Source of the DNA: Lautropia sp.
GTDB lineage: Bacteria; Pseudomonadota; Gammaproteobacteria; Burkholderiales; Burkholderiaceae_E
Reading direction: 5' to 3'
NCBI GenBank assembly: GCA_030530775.1
Contig: JAUMUG010000010.1
Location: 1 to 64,000, forward strand
DNA: 64,000 nucleotides
Under the pieces are notes generated by a model, which was given only the letters and a program-made list of their open reading frames with translations, was not told the DNA's origin and did not search any database. The translations under genes were made by a program, and so were the position numbers. Each line of letters starts with the position of its first letter. Position 1 is the first letter of the stretch. Below, one piece after another: positions 1 through 9,009 of the stretch.

Positions 1-118
1 GGCCATTTGCATGGCGGGCGGCAATGTCAAGGGTGGGGCTGCACCGGAGGCTTACGAACAATGCCACCGGCCAGGGGAGGCAGTGAGGGTCATTCACTTT
101 CGATGATCTATCTTGTTT

Positions 119-2359
119 TCAGAGTCGCTCGCCTTCGACGACCCACATGGTGGCAGGCCATGACAAGGGTAGCTGGATGCCGTTGTTCATCAGGGCACGC
201 CCCGAGAGTTCGAGAGGGCCTTGCAGAAGGGCGGGGCGACCGCGGCTTTGTGGAGGTGTGTCTTCGGGGTTGACCAGGTGCAGGCGGTAGTTTGCTGTGG
301 GATTCAGACCGGCCAGCAGCTGTGGGCGAGGTAATGATTGCACCGAGCTGGCATGGCGGCCGCAGAACAGTACGAATCGACTGCCATCGTCGGCAATCTG
401 GATTTCGCTGATGATGGCTGGATCGGCGCTTTCCAGCGGCAGCGTGATGCCGTTCAGACGCCAGTCACGTGTGTTTTTCCACCAGCGGGTGACCCGTTTG
501 AGTGTGAGTGCCTCTTCTTCAGTCAGCTCGCGCAGATCCATCTCGAAGCCCATGTGGCGCTGTGCAGCCACCCAGGCACGAAAGGCCATCGGCAGGATAC
601 GGCCGGAAGAATGACTTTTGCAGGCGCCGACGTGGCTGCCGGTGATGGCTGGTGGGAAGAAGAGAGCGGCTTCGTGCTGGATGCGCAACCGTTCGATGGC
701 GTCGTTTGAGTCAGACAGCCAGACGCGGTGTGTGCGTTGAAGGATGCCGGCATCGATGCGTCCGCCTCCCGAGGCGCAGCTTTCGATTTCGATCGCCGGG
801 TGCAGCCTGCGTAGGCGGTCGAGCACTTCGTAGGTTCCTTCGGTCTGTCGGGTGTCGACGACGGGCAGTACGCGGTTGTGGTCCCACTTCAGATAATCGA
901 TGGCCGGATATTCGCGCAGAATCGCGTCCAGCACGCTGACGAGGTGTTCACGGACTTCGGGGCGTGAGAGGTCCAGGACGTGTTGGAAGCGGCCGGTGAC
1001 CTGGTCTTCCGCACCCAGAACCCACTCGGGATGTGTCCGGTAGAGATCGCTGTTCCGGTTGATCATTTCGGGTTCGACCCAGAGTCCGAAGCTCATGCCG
1101 AATCCATGGACTTTGTCGATCAGCGGCTGTAGTCCCTGGGGCCATTTGCGGCGATCCACTAGCCAGTCACCCAATGAGCTGGTGTCGTCATCGCGACGGC
1201 CAAACCAGCCGTCGTCAAGCACGAAGCGTTCCGCGCCCAGCGCTGCTGCCCGTTCGGCCATGTCGGCCAGTATGTCGAAGCGATGATTGAAGTAGATGGC
1301 TTCCCAGCAGTTGTAGTGCACCGGACGGGAGCGATGCGGATTGGGCCATGGAACGATCCGATCACGGATGTGGCGCTGGAAGGCGCTGGCAATACCGGCT
1401 TCACCCTGTTCGGAGACCGCCAGGATCAGCTCACCCGAATGAAAGTGGGTACCGGGTGCTTCGGAGTCCCAGGTCGGCCCCATCTGAAGTTGACGTCGAC
1501 CGTCTGCCAATTGTTCGGCAACAAATCGATGACCGCCAGACCAGGCAAGCTGCATGGCATGGACCGTTCCTTGGGTTCGGGTTGCGCCGCGTGTGGGGAT
1601 GGCGGCAATCGGTGGGTGCTCGTGGCCCGAGCGGCCAGTGCGGGCTTCACGCATGCGTATACCGTGCGACCACAGGGTGGATTGCCGATGGAACTCCCGA
1701 ATCCAGGTACCGTGCCAATCAAGGATTTCATCAGACAGTGCAGGCGCCGGCATGACCGGTGCCGACAGCCAGTGGCAGCAGAGGGGATGGTCGCTTTCGA
1801 TTTCGGCGGAGGCGATGACGAGCGAATCGACAGCGCGGAATCTTGCGGTATAACGTAAACCCAATGATTCGTCGGCGAATCTGAATGTCAGCTCATCATC
1901 CGCTTCATCTTCCGTGCTTACAGGGATTCCGGAACAACCGGCAGCCGTGGTACCCACTGCTCCTTTCGTTCCGGCTTCCTCCACGAAACAAGCGACACTC
2001 ATTGCAGGACCGGATTCTTGTCCCGTGTTCCCTTCATTCATCGTATTGACTTCGTCATTTCGATGGTGCTCGATGGAAAGCAGGCGAAAATGCGTCATCA
2101 ACCGGGTCGGTCCGTCCGACAGAGACAAACCCAACTGACCGGAAAAGCCCGTGCTGCTTTCCGGGCAGATCGACAAGGGGGGCAGTATGTCCAGCATTCC
2201 GCTACCCAGATCATGATCCTGCGCTGCCGCGATGGCGGACAGGATTTCGTGGTCCATCAGGCGGGGGCCCCAGTAAACAGCTTCGGGCAGGCGTTCGTCA
2301 CGGACACGGAAGACGATCGTCTGTGTGGCGGAATCGAGGCGATGAAAGATGTTGGACAT
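119..2359 (-). CDS. Alpha-galactosidase, glycoside hydrolase family 36
   Basis: This 746-residue enzyme should cleave terminal alpha-galactosyl units from sugars such as melibiose or raffinose in the cytoplasm. The family is clear from the (beta/alpha)8 segment around residues 345-560: FVLDDGWFG near 379-387, GLWVEPEM near 425-432, the nucleophile in KWDHNR (D493) and the likely acid/base in WLSD (D550). An N-terminal beta-sandwich region and a C-terminal region flank the barrel. Residues about 100-153 form a low-complexity stretch that does not look like the family and may be an insertion. The gene is last in the minus-strand transporter operon, about 60 bases after the ATPase gene. No signal peptide is visible, so the substrate is presumably imported first. 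Substrate specificity is inferred. Confidence 0.93.
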   Translation of the reverse strand: MSNIFHRLDSATQTIVFRVRDERLPEAVYWGPRLMDHEILSAIAAAQDHDLGSGMLDILPPLSICPESSTGFSGQLGLSLSDGPTRLMTHFRLLSIEHHRNDEVNTMNEGNTGQESGPAMSVACFVEEAGTKGAVGTTAAGCSGIPVSTEDEADDELTFRFADESLGLRYTARFRAVDSLVIASAEIESDHPLCCHWLSAPVMPAPALSDEILDWHGTWIREFHRQSTLWSHGIRMREARTGRSGHEHPPIAAIPTRGATRTQGTVHAMQLAWSGGHRFVAEQLADGRRQLQMGPTWDSEAPGTHFHSGELILAVSEQGEAGIASAFQRHIRDRIVPWPNPHRSRPVHYNCWEAIYFNHRFDILADMAERAAALGAERFVLDDGWFGRRDDDTSSLGDWLVDRRKWPQGLQPLIDKVHGFGMSFGLWVEPEMINRNSDLYRTHPEWVLGAEDQVTGRFQHVLDLSRPEVREHLVSVLDAILREYPAIDYLKWDHNRVLPVVDTRQTEGTYEVLDRLRRLHPAIEIESCASGGGRIDAGILQRTHRVWLSDSNDAIERLRIQHEAALFFPPAITGSHVGACKSHSSGRILPMAFRAWVAAQRHMGFEMDLRELTEEEALTLKRVTRWWKNTRDWRLNGITLPLESADPAIISEIQIADDGSRFVLFCGRHASSVQSLPRPQLLAGLNPTANYRLHLVNPEDTPPQSRGRPALLQGPLELSGRALMNNGIQLPLSWPATMWVVEGERL

Positions 2360-2420
2360 GGTGGGCGGTACGGAAAGGTGTTTGCTGCATCCGCTGCTGT
2401 GCCAATGTGCCGTCGTGTCG

Positions 2421-3521
2421 TCAGCGCAGTCGCTTGCCCTGTGCGTCGAACAAGTAGGCGCGTTCGGGTTGGAAGGAGGCTGTCATGGGCTGGCGCGATT
2501 TGATTTCCCGGGCGTCGGGCATTTTCAGGATCAGCCGGGTGTTTCGGCCGTTGCGGGCGTAAACGTAGGATTCTCCACCCAGGTGTTCGACCACATCGGT
2601 GCTCAGCGGCAGTCGTACTTTTTCCGAAGCTTCGGTGTGTTCGGAGGGGCTGAAGTGTTCGGGACGGATGCCGACCATGACGCTGTCGCCGATGTCTGGC
2701 CTGGTGGTGTTCAGCTCCTTTTCGAAGACGGTTTGTTCGAACTCGTCGAGCGATACACTGACACTGTTGCCAGTGACGGAGTGGATCGTTCCGGGCAGCA
2801 TGTTCATGCGCGGGCTACCGATGAAACCGGCGATGAAGGTGTTGTCGGGATCATCATAGAGATCCAGAGGCCGGCCGACTTGTTCGACACGCCCGGCGCG
2901 TAGCACGACGATTTTGTCGGCCAGGGTCATGGCTTCGATCTGGTCGTGTGTGACATAGATGATGGTGGTGCCCAGGTCCTGGTGCAGTCGGGCGATTTCG
3001 ACCCGCATGTTGACGCGCAGCTCCGCATCCAGGTTCGACAGGGGTTCGTCGAACAGAAAGACCTTGGGTTTGCGGACGATGGCGCGGCCGATGGCGACCC
3101 GCTGACGCTGGCCTCCGGACAGTGCCTTGGGCTTGCGATCGAGCAGATGCGACAGCTTCAGTACTTTGGCGACTTCTTCGACGCGGCGTTTGATTTCGTC
3201 CTTGGGTGTCTTGTCGAAACGAAGGCCAAACCCCATGTTCTCTCGTACGCTCAGGTGAGGGTAGAGCGCGTAGCTCTGAAACACCATTGCCACGCCACGC
3301 TGAGCCGGATCGACATCGTTCATTGGTTGACCGCCGATGGACAGTTCGCCGTCACTGATGTCCTCCAGTCCGGCGATCATGCGTAGCAGTGTCGATTTGC
3401 CACAGCCGGATGGACCAACAAAGACGCAAAATTCACCGGGTTCGATACGCAGATCGACACCATGGATGACATGCGTATTGCCGAAGCTCTTGCGCACGTT
3501 TTTCAATTCCAGACCTGACAT
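2421..3521 (-). CDS. Sugar ABC transporter ATPase, MsmK/UgpC/MalK type
   Basis: ATP-hydrolysing subunit (366 residues) of the carbohydrate importer encoded upstream in the same operon. Visible motifs are Walker A GPSGCGKST (near 37-45), Q-loop (VFQSYALYPH), signature LSGGQRQRVAIGRA, Walker B VFLFDEPLSNLD and the switch histidine in IYVTHDQ. The C-terminal 120 residues match the MalK-type regulatory OB-fold (VGIRPEHF, ESYVYARN). ATPases of this group often serve several sugar permeases, so it may not be exclusive to the neighbours. A 405-base gap separates it from the binding-protein gene, unlike the tight spacing elsewhere in the operon. Confidence 0.95.
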   Translation of the reverse strand: MSGLELKNVRKSFGNTHVIHGVDLRIEPGEFCVFVGPSGCGKSTLLRMIAGLEDISDGELSIGGQPMNDVDPAQRGVAMVFQSYALYPHLSVRENMGFGLRFDKTPKDEIKRRVEEVAKVLKLSHLLDRKPKALSGGQRQRVAIGRAIVRKPKVFLFDEPLSNLDAELRVNMRVEIARLHQDLGTTIIYVTHDQIEAMTLADKIVVLRAGRVEQVGRPLDLYDDPDNTFIAGFIGSPRMNMLPGTIHSVTGNSVSVSLDEFEQTVFEKELNTTRPDIGDSVMVGIRPEHFSPSEHTEASEKVRLPLSTDVVEHLGGESYVYARNGRNTRLILKMPDAREIKSRQPMTASFQPERAYLFDAQGKRLR

Positions 3522-3926
3522 GCTAATGCTCTCTTGCTGACAGATGGTCTGCCTTGGTGTTGGGGCAGTTCTTCGCCGTTGCGATTCCTGTGCCTCAAGC
3601 TGCTGGGCAGCCGCCTTATAGGGATGAAACTTGCAATTCGTTGAGAATGAGTGAATCCGGTACCGGTCGCCCGTCGTTGATCGGCTGCGCAGTGACCGGA
3701 TGGATTCAATGTGTGGGATTCCGTGGAATCCCGCTTGTTCCGTCCGTTCAGATGATGTCTTGCGTACCGGCGTTCATGAGCGGGGGGCCAAGTCTTTTGA
3801 GCGGATGCTGCCTCGCCGACTGGACGCCGATCACTGGAGATTGGCTGATCACCGGTATCGAGCCTCAGTCGTCGAATGACATGGCCCCGATTGAATGGTG
3901 CAATCCATTTCTTTACAGGTTGTTCA
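3522..3926. other. Gene-free gap inside the sugar operon
   Basis: No convincing coding sequence on either strand. It separates the binding-protein gene from the ATPase gene on the minus strand. The one clear structure is the palindrome at 3715-3732, listed separately. It could hold an internal promoter or a processing site, but I cannot point to one. Confidence 0.6.
3715..3732 (-). repeat. 8-bp perfect inverted repeat in the intra-operon gap
   Basis: GGGATTCC, two bases, then GGAATCCC. It lies between the binding-protein and ATPase genes. There is no run of T after it on the minus strand, so it is not a standard intrinsic terminator. It could be a protein-binding palindrome or an mRNA-stabilising hairpin that keeps binding-protein expression above that of the downstream genes. 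Confidence 0.5.
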
Positions 3927-5234
3927 TCAGAATAGATCGTTGATTTCGGTATTGGCTTTCTTCATCAGTTCCGCCGTGTCACTTTGGCCCCGCATCACCC
4001 GGTCCAGTGCTGCTTTGGCGATGGCGGAAATTTCGTTGCCGTGATCGGTGATAGGGAACGGGAAGGAGCTTTCGGGTTTGGCGACTTCGGTGAAGGCGCT
4101 CACGTCGATGCCTTTCTTCTTGTAGGCGGCCATGGTCGCTTCGAGCTGACTGGAACGCGCCGGAAAGACTATGGCAGCATCGGCTACGATCGACTGGCAC
4201 GTATCGGAACCAAGGAATTTCACCCATTTCCAGGCGGCTTCCTGGTTATCGCTGCCCGTCCAGATCGAATCGGCCAAGCCATTGAACATACTTTTGCGGC
4301 CTTCGGGGCCCGCAGGAAGTGGGGCAAAGACGACCGAAGGCTTGCTGGAATGATAGAGGTCGATCAGCCAGGAGCCGGTGACCGTCATGGCGCCTTTGCC
4401 GGAGAACATGAGAGTTTCGGCACCAAGCTGGCCGGATTGCTCTGCCGTCGGCATGTGATGCTTGACGCGGGCCAGGTCGCGCAGCCAGTTCAGGGTGGAG
4501 ACCAGCCGCGGATCATCATAGTGATATTCGGTGGCCCAGGGCTCATCGATGAACTTCCAGCCGGTACTGGCGGCCAGGAAGCTCCATTCGGTTTCGCCGT
4601 GGGCGCTGAGGTTGTTGGTGACGAAGCCGAAGATCTTGATGTTGTTTGGGTCGAAGCCTTCTTCGTTGCCACGCTTGCCTTTGACATCGACGGTCAGGCG
4701 TTCGATGACCTTGCCGAAGCTGCCGCCGTCTTCCGGATTCCAGCTGAGATTGGCCATGTCTTCGGGTTTGAGACCTGCGGCTTCGAGCTGTTCACGGTCA
4801 TAGGCAACAGCGACGGTCGCCCAGTCCTTGGGCAGGCCATAGATGGCACCTTCTTTCACCCAGCTCTCGAGCAGTCCTTTCTGATAGCCGGCCGTGTCGT
4901 ACTCGTCCTGTTCGATCAGAGGTTTCAGATCCTGAATGATGTCATTGGCCGACATTTCTGGCAGGCGGGTGACGTGATTGACGAAGACATCGGGCGCATC
5001 ACCGGAAATCAGAGCGGTCTGAAGCGAGGTCCAGTATTGATCCCAGGCCGATTGGGTTATGTTGATCTTGATATCCGGATTTTCTTTCTGAAAGGCGGCG
5101 GCACATTTCTGGTAGACCGGCAGCTGTGGCGCATCCCACATCCAGTAGTTGATGGTGGTTTGCTCTGCGTGAGCCAGCGCGGGAATCAGCAGGGTGCTCG
5201 ACAGCAGGGCGGTGGCCAGTTTTTTCATCGTCAT
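3927..5234 (-). CDS. Sugar ABC transporter periplasmic binding protein
   Basis: Extracellular solute-binding protein (435 residues, family 1 type) that should capture the sugar in the periplasm and deliver it to the two permeases. A signal peptide is visible: a lysine pair at 4-5, a hydrophobic core and ALAHA/E cleavage near residue 23. The mature start TTINYWMWDAPQLPVYQKCAAAFQKENPDIKINI is typical of the family. A good ribosome site (AAGGAG, 8 bases upstream) supports the ATG at 5234. It follows the MalG-type permease by about 65 bases. A substrate of alpha-galactosides is inferred from the alpha-galactosidase in the operon. Confidence 0.95.
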   Translation of the reverse strand: MTMKKLATALLSSTLLIPALAHAEQTTINYWMWDAPQLPVYQKCAAAFQKENPDIKINITQSAWDQYWTSLQTALISGDAPDVFVNHVTRLPEMSANDIIQDLKPLIEQDEYDTAGYQKGLLESWVKEGAIYGLPKDWATVAVAYDREQLEAAGLKPEDMANLSWNPEDGGSFGKVIERLTVDVKGKRGNEEGFDPNNIKIFGFVTNNLSAHGETEWSFLAASTGWKFIDEPWATEYHYDDPRLVSTLNWLRDLARVKHHMPTAEQSGQLGAETLMFSGKGAMTVTGSWLIDLYHSSKPSVVFAPLPAGPEGRKSMFNGLADSIWTGSDNQEAAWKWVKFLGSDTCQSIVADAAIVFPARSSQLEATMAAYKKKGIDVSAFTEVAKPESSFPFPITDHGNEISAIAKAALDRVMRGQSDTAELMKKANTEINDLF

Positions 5235-5299
5235 CGGGAATCTCCTTTGGGGGATGTCGGGTCAGGGCTGCGCTTGAGGATGCGCCATACGTCGTATGC

Positions 5300-6181
5300 T
5301 CATTTCAGACCGCTGGTCTGCAGCGATTCGACGATGCGGCGTCCAAAAAAGATGAGCAGGAACAGCACCGGGATGATCGACAGCATCACGGCAGCCATCA
5401 GTCCGGTCCAGTCAGGCTGACCCTGCCCCGTCTGGCTCTGATAGTTGGCCAGCGCGACGGCCATAACCTGCACGTTTTTCTTCTGACCCACCAGGAAGGG
5501 CCAGAAAAAGTCGTTCCACGCCTGAATGGACAGTAGGATGGCGAGTGTGGCCAGCGGGCCGCGTTGCAGGGGCAAGGCAATGTTCCAGAAAATCTGAAAC
5601 CAGTTCAATCCGTCGAGGCGGGCCGCTTCTTCCAGTTCTTTCGGAGTCGACAGAAAGAACTGGCGCAGAAAGAAGACCGCAAAAGGCAGCATCAGAATGC
5701 TGGGCGCCACCATGCCGGCGAAAGTGTTGAGCAGGCCGAGCTGGCGGACCAGCACGAAGTTCGGGATGAACAACACGATCGATGGAATCATCGTCGAGGC
5801 GATGAAGGCATAGAAAATGGCTTCCCGGCCCGGAAAGCGTAGGCGCGCAAAGGCGTAGGCGGCCAATGACGAGAAGAACAGCTGACCCGAGACCAGCAGG
5901 GCCGTATAAATGAGACTGTTCTTGATGGCGAGCAGGAAGTCGATCGGCTGGCCGGCGTTGCCCAGTGGTTTGACATCGGTGGGCAGGCCCAGTACACGTA
6001 AGAAATTGCCGAAGGTGATGCTTTCAAGGCCGAGGCGGTTGGCCGAGTTGAAGACGTCGGCCGGCAGAGTCAGTGCCGTCTTGAAAGCCATCCAGATCGG
6101 CAGTAGCGACAGGAAGCAGAAAAGGGCGAGAACGGTGTAGCCAAAGGCTTTCTGCGGAGTCATCGATTTGAACATGATCAC
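5300..6181 (-). CDS. Sugar ABC transporter permease, MalG type
   Basis: Inner-membrane permease (293 residues) with six predicted hydrophobic segments, the first at about residues 14-30 (YTVLALFCFLSLLPIWMAF). The EAA loop that docks on the ATPase is visible as EEAARLDGLNWFQIFWNIALPLQRGPLATL. Residues in the C-terminal third match the MalG/UgpE group. Translation may start at the GTG at 6181 or the ATG two codons later (6175); a GGGAG lies just upstream. The gene follows the MalF-type permease by 9 bases, so the two are certainly co-transcribed and probably form the heterodimeric channel. Confidence 0.94.
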   Translation of the reverse strand: MIMFKSMTPQKAFGYTVLALFCFLSLLPIWMAFKTALTLPADVFNSANRLGLESITFGNFLRVLGLPTDVKPLGNAGQPIDFLLAIKNSLIYTALLVSGQLFFSSLAAYAFARLRFPGREAIFYAFIASTMIPSIVLFIPNFVLVRQLGLLNTFAGMVAPSILMLPFAVFFLRQFFLSTPKELEEAARLDGLNWFQIFWNIALPLQRGPLATLAILLSIQAWNDFFWPFLVGQKKNVQVMAVALANYQSQTGQGQPDWTGLMAAVMLSIIPVLFLLIFFGRRIVESLQTSGLK

Positions 6182-6190
6182 TGCTCCCAG

Positions 6191-7126
6191 TCAGCTGAGA
6201 TCTGATTGGTCGGCACGCAACAGACGCATCTGCAGGAAGGTGACGAGAATCAGGATCAGAAAGAGCACCATCGACATGGCCGATGCATAGCCCATGCGAC
6301 CGAATCGGAAGGCATTTTCGTAGATGTACCAGAGCACGGCCCGGGTGCTGCCCGAGGGACCCCCCTGTGTGGTGACGGCGATCACGTCGAAGACCTGAAA
6401 TGAGCCGACGACACTGGTGACGAGCACGAATACCAGGACCGGACGGAGCAGCGGCAGGGTGATCAGTCGGAACATTGCCCATTCGGAGGCACCGTCCAGA
6501 CGGGCCGCTTCATAGAGTGAGCGGGGAATGGATTGCAGACCGGCATAGAAAAGCAGCGCGGTGAAGCCGACGTGGCGCCAGATCGAAATGCCTGCCACCG
6601 AGATCAGTGCCTGGTCCGGTGAGCTGAGAAATGCCTGTGGACCGGCTCCGATGGCAACGAGAAATGCGTTGGTGATGCCGAGCAGTGGGTCGAGCATCAG
6701 CAGCCAGACCAGGCCGGCCACCACGTTCGAGATGAGGTAAGGGGCAATGATGACGGCACGCAGAGCGACGGATTTTGCGAGCCGGTCGGCCAGGATGGCG
6801 ATCAACAGGCCGAGCACCGTCTGCAGCGGGATGTTGTAGATCACATAGGCCAGGGTGACCAGCATGGAATCCCAGAATTGGCCATCGGCCCATAGCCGGG
6901 AGTAGTTGTCGAATGCCACCCATTTGGGCGTCCGGATCAGATTCCAATTGGTGAGGCTGATCTGGGCGGCTCGCAGCGTGGGCCAGACGTAGAACATCAG
7001 TAGCCCGATCGCGGCAGGTAGAATGAACAGATAGCCAGTCCGCGCCTCTTTGCGTCGCAATGCAGAGCCTTTGCCCGATTTTGTGCCGGGCACATGATCG
7101 TGCGGTGTTCCTGTGTCCGCAGTCAT
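6191..7126 (-). CDS. Sugar ABC transporter permease, MalF type
   Basis: First gene of the operon: an inner-membrane permease of 311 residues. A basic N-terminal tail is followed by six hydrophobic segments (first TGYLFILPAAIGLLMFYVWPTL, about residues 31-52). The EAA motif appears as YEAARLDGASEWAMFRLITLPLLRPVLVF. It pairs with the MalG-type subunit. An AGGAG ribosome site precedes the ATG. The region upstream carries two ACACGTGT palindromes facing the divergent LacI-type gene, so expression of this operon is probably repressed in the absence of its sugar. Confidence 0.94.
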   Translation of the reverse strand: MTADTGTPHDHVPGTKSGKGSALRRKEARTGYLFILPAAIGLLMFYVWPTLRAAQISLTNWNLIRTPKWVAFDNYSRLWADGQFWDSMLVTLAYVIYNIPLQTVLGLLIAILADRLAKSVALRAVIIAPYLISNVVAGLVWLLMLDPLLGITNAFLVAIGAGPQAFLSSPDQALISVAGISIWRHVGFTALLFYAGLQSIPRSLYEAARLDGASEWAMFRLITLPLLRPVLVFVLVTSVVGSFQVFDVIAVTTQGGPSGSTRAVLWYIYENAFRFGRMGYASAMSMVLFLILILVTFLQMRLLRADQSDLS

Positions 7127-7178
7127 GGATCTCCTCCATTCTCGTTTGGGTGTTTCCTCACTTGGGGTTCGATGAGAC

Positions 7179-7190
7179 TAACACGTGTTA
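7179..7190. promoter_or_regulatory. Candidate LacI-family operator O1
   Basis: Perfect 12-bp palindrome TAACACGTGTTA with a central CpG, as usual for LacI/GalR-family operators. It lies 53 bases upstream of the permease operon start and has a second copy 54 bp away. Confidence 0.75.
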
Positions 7191-7234
7191 TTGTGTGCTC
7201 ATCAATTTTTTTTTGTGGAATGTCCTTCTGACTG

Positions 7235-7242
7235 ACACGTGT
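7235..7242. promoter_or_regulatory. Candidate LacI-family operator O2
   Basis: ACACGTGT core, flanked as TGACACGTGTTT, repeating the O1 core with centres 54 bp apart (about five helical turns). It is 20 bases upstream of the repressor gene, a position suited to autoregulation and looping with O1. Confidence 0.7.
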
Positions 7243-7262
7243 TTTCCCCGTAGTCGACCGAT

Positions 7263-8312
7263 ATGAAAAAAAAAGCAGCCACCAGTCATGACGTTGCCCG
7301 CCTGGCCGGCGTGGCGCGCTCGACGGTTTCGCACGTGCTCAATGGTTCCAATGCCGTCAGGCTCAGCGACGAAACACGGCGCAAGGTACGGGAAGCGGCT
7401 CGGACGCTGGGCTATCGGCCGAACTCCGCTGCACTGATGCTGCGGCATGGGGCCACCCGGACGGTCGGGTTGCTGGTGACCCGGTCGAGTTCTTTGAGTG
7501 TCGATGGTTATGTTCCCCCCCTGTTCATGGGCATTGGCAGCGTGCTGCGGCGACAGGGGTACCACGTGCTGTTGGAAACTTTCGATACCGAAAATGGCGA
7601 TGAACGTTATGGCGATCTGGTGGAGACCAGGCGCATCGACGGCCTGATCGTGCTTGGTCCTGACCCCGATTCAGCCGAATTGCGTGCCATCGTCGAAAGT
7701 GATTTTCCGATCGTGCTGATCGGATCGATCGGTTCCCCAAAGGAGGTTTCGGTCTCCGGCGAGATCGACGCAGCTCTCGATGAGGCGGTCGATCATCTGG
7801 TGGCGCTGGGGCACCGGGCCATCGGTTGCATCCCGTTTTCGCCGATGGGTTTCGTGGCATCGGATCGCAGGACGGGAAAATTGCTCCGGGCGCTGAAGAA
7901 ACGCCAGCTGTGCATGCCGGAGGAGGCGATCGAATGTGCCGATTTCAGCGCCGAAAGTGGCCACCAGGCCATGCGTACGCTGCTGACGCGTCGCCCCGAT
8001 CTGACGGCGGTGTTCGCAGGCAATGATACGATCGCATTGGGGGCGATCGGTGGTGCCGCTGCGTTGGGTTATGGGGTACCCCGGGATCTGTCGATCATCG
8101 GTTTCGATGATCTGGCTTTTGCCGCCCATATGCACCCGGCGCTGTCGACCATCCGACAGGATGCGATCCAGCAGGGCCGCCAGGCGGCCCGCCTGCTTGT
8201 GGCTCGGGTCAACGGTATGCTCGGAAGGGCAGAGCAGCGCATATCCACGGCACGGTTCGTGGCACGGGCATCGACAGCAAGGGTCCGGCTGGAAGGGCCG
8301 GGGCTCGGGTGA
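7263..8312 (+). CDS. LacI-family transcriptional repressor
   Basis: 349-residue regulator. The helix-turn-helix is at about residues 7-26 (SHDVARLAGVARSTVSHVLNG) with the hinge helix at NSAALMLR. A periplasmic-binding-protein-like sugar domain follows (GLLVTRSS; DGLIVLGPD; AVFAGNDTIALGA; LSIIGFDDLAFAAHMHPALSTIRQD). It is divergent from the alpha-galactoside transporter operon and almost certainly controls it through the ACACGTGT sites; the inducer is presumably an alpha-galactoside or galactose. Codons 2-4 are a run of nine A residues, a possible slippage site. The stop lies one base from the end of the convergent response-regulator gene. Confidence 0.93.
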   Translation: MKKKAATSHDVARLAGVARSTVSHVLNGSNAVRLSDETRRKVREAARTLGYRPNSAALMLRHGATRTVGLLVTRSSSLSVDGYVPPLFMGIGSVLRRQGYHVLLETFDTENGDERYGDLVETRRIDGLIVLGPDPDSAELRAIVESDFPIVLIGSIGSPKEVSVSGEIDAALDEAVDHLVALGHRAIGCIPFSPMGFVASDRRTGKLLRALKKRQLCMPEEAIECADFSAESGHQAMRTLLTRRPDLTAVFAGNDTIALGAIGGAAALGYGVPRDLSIIGFDDLAFAAHMHPALSTIRQDAIQQGRQAARLLVARVNGMLGRAEQRISTARFVARASTARVRLEGPGLG

Positions 8313-8313
8313 T

Positions 8314-9009
8314 TCAATCCGCCGTTTCGGTCAGTGCGTAGCCCAGGCCATGAACTGTGATGATCCGGGCGTCGGCACCGCGCAGGCGCCTGCGCAAGCG
8401 TGAGATCAGTACGTCCACTGTCCGGTCGCCATAGACCCATTCCCGGCCACAGATGGCCTCGCTGATCAATGAACGGTCGCAGGGGATATTCAGGTTCTGG
8501 ATCAGGCAGATCAGCAGCCGGGTTTCGGCGGGTGACAGGATTTCGGTGCGCCCGCCGACACGCAGGCGGCGTGACAGCACGTCCAGACGCAGGGCGTTGC
8601 CGACCGACAGCAGGTTGTCATCGTTTTCGTCGGCGCTTTCGCGCCGGGCGCTCAGATGGGCCTGAATGCGTGCACGCAGTACGAGGGGCTCCACTGGTTT
8701 GCAGATGTAATCGATGGCGCCCATGTCGAAGCCGAGGACTTGATCAGTGGCGCCATCGAGACTGGACAGCACGATGAAGGGCTGCTTACGATCGTTCTTG
8801 AGCAACGGGGTCAATAGCAGGCCGTCGACGTCCGGCAGACGGCGATCGAGAATCACCAGATCGAATTGTCGCCGCGTCAGGGTCTGCCGGGCGGATTGTC
8901 CATCGGCCGCGATGGTGCAGTGGTGGCCGAGCTGGGTGATGATGTCCTCCACCATCAGTTGTACGAGCTCATCGTCGTCCACCAGCAGAATCTCGGCGGG
9001 CCGTTTCAT
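8314..9009 (-). CDS. OmpR-type response regulator, TorR-like
   Basis: 231-residue regulator. The receiver domain occupies about residues 1-120 with acidic pocket DDD at 11-13 and phospho-acceptor D55 (LVILDRRLPD); a conserved lysine is in ICKPVEPL. The C-terminal winged helix (LSPAETRLLICLIQN ... DRTVDVLISRLRRRL) is OmpR/PhoB type. I chose the ATG at 9009 because it overlaps the kinase stop as ATGA and begins the receiver fold; an upstream extension of 88 codons is antisense-like and unlikely. Partnership with the adjacent hybrid kinase and divergent TorCDA-like operon suggests it activates that operon, but the signal is unknown. Confidence 0.9.
   Translation of the reverse strand: MKRPAEILLVDDDELVQLMVEDIITQLGHHCTIAADGQSARQTLTRRQFDLVILDRRLPDVDGLLLTPLLKNDRKQPFIVLSSLDGATDQVLGFDMGAIDYICKPVEPLVLRARIQAHLSARRESADENDDNLLSVGNALRLDVLSRRLRVGGRTEILSPAETRLLICLIQNLNIPCDRSLISEAICGREWVYGDRTVDVLISRLRRRLRGADARIITVHGLGYALTETAD

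Noticed and set aside
1..118. Plus-strand frame starting at position 7
   Set aside because: Runs into the antisense of the alpha-galactosidase and has no recognisable features; the first 118 bases show nothing else.
3984..5420. 478-codon frame antisense to the sugar-binding protein
   Set aside because: Shadow of a clear binding-protein gene in GC-rich DNA; no motifs.
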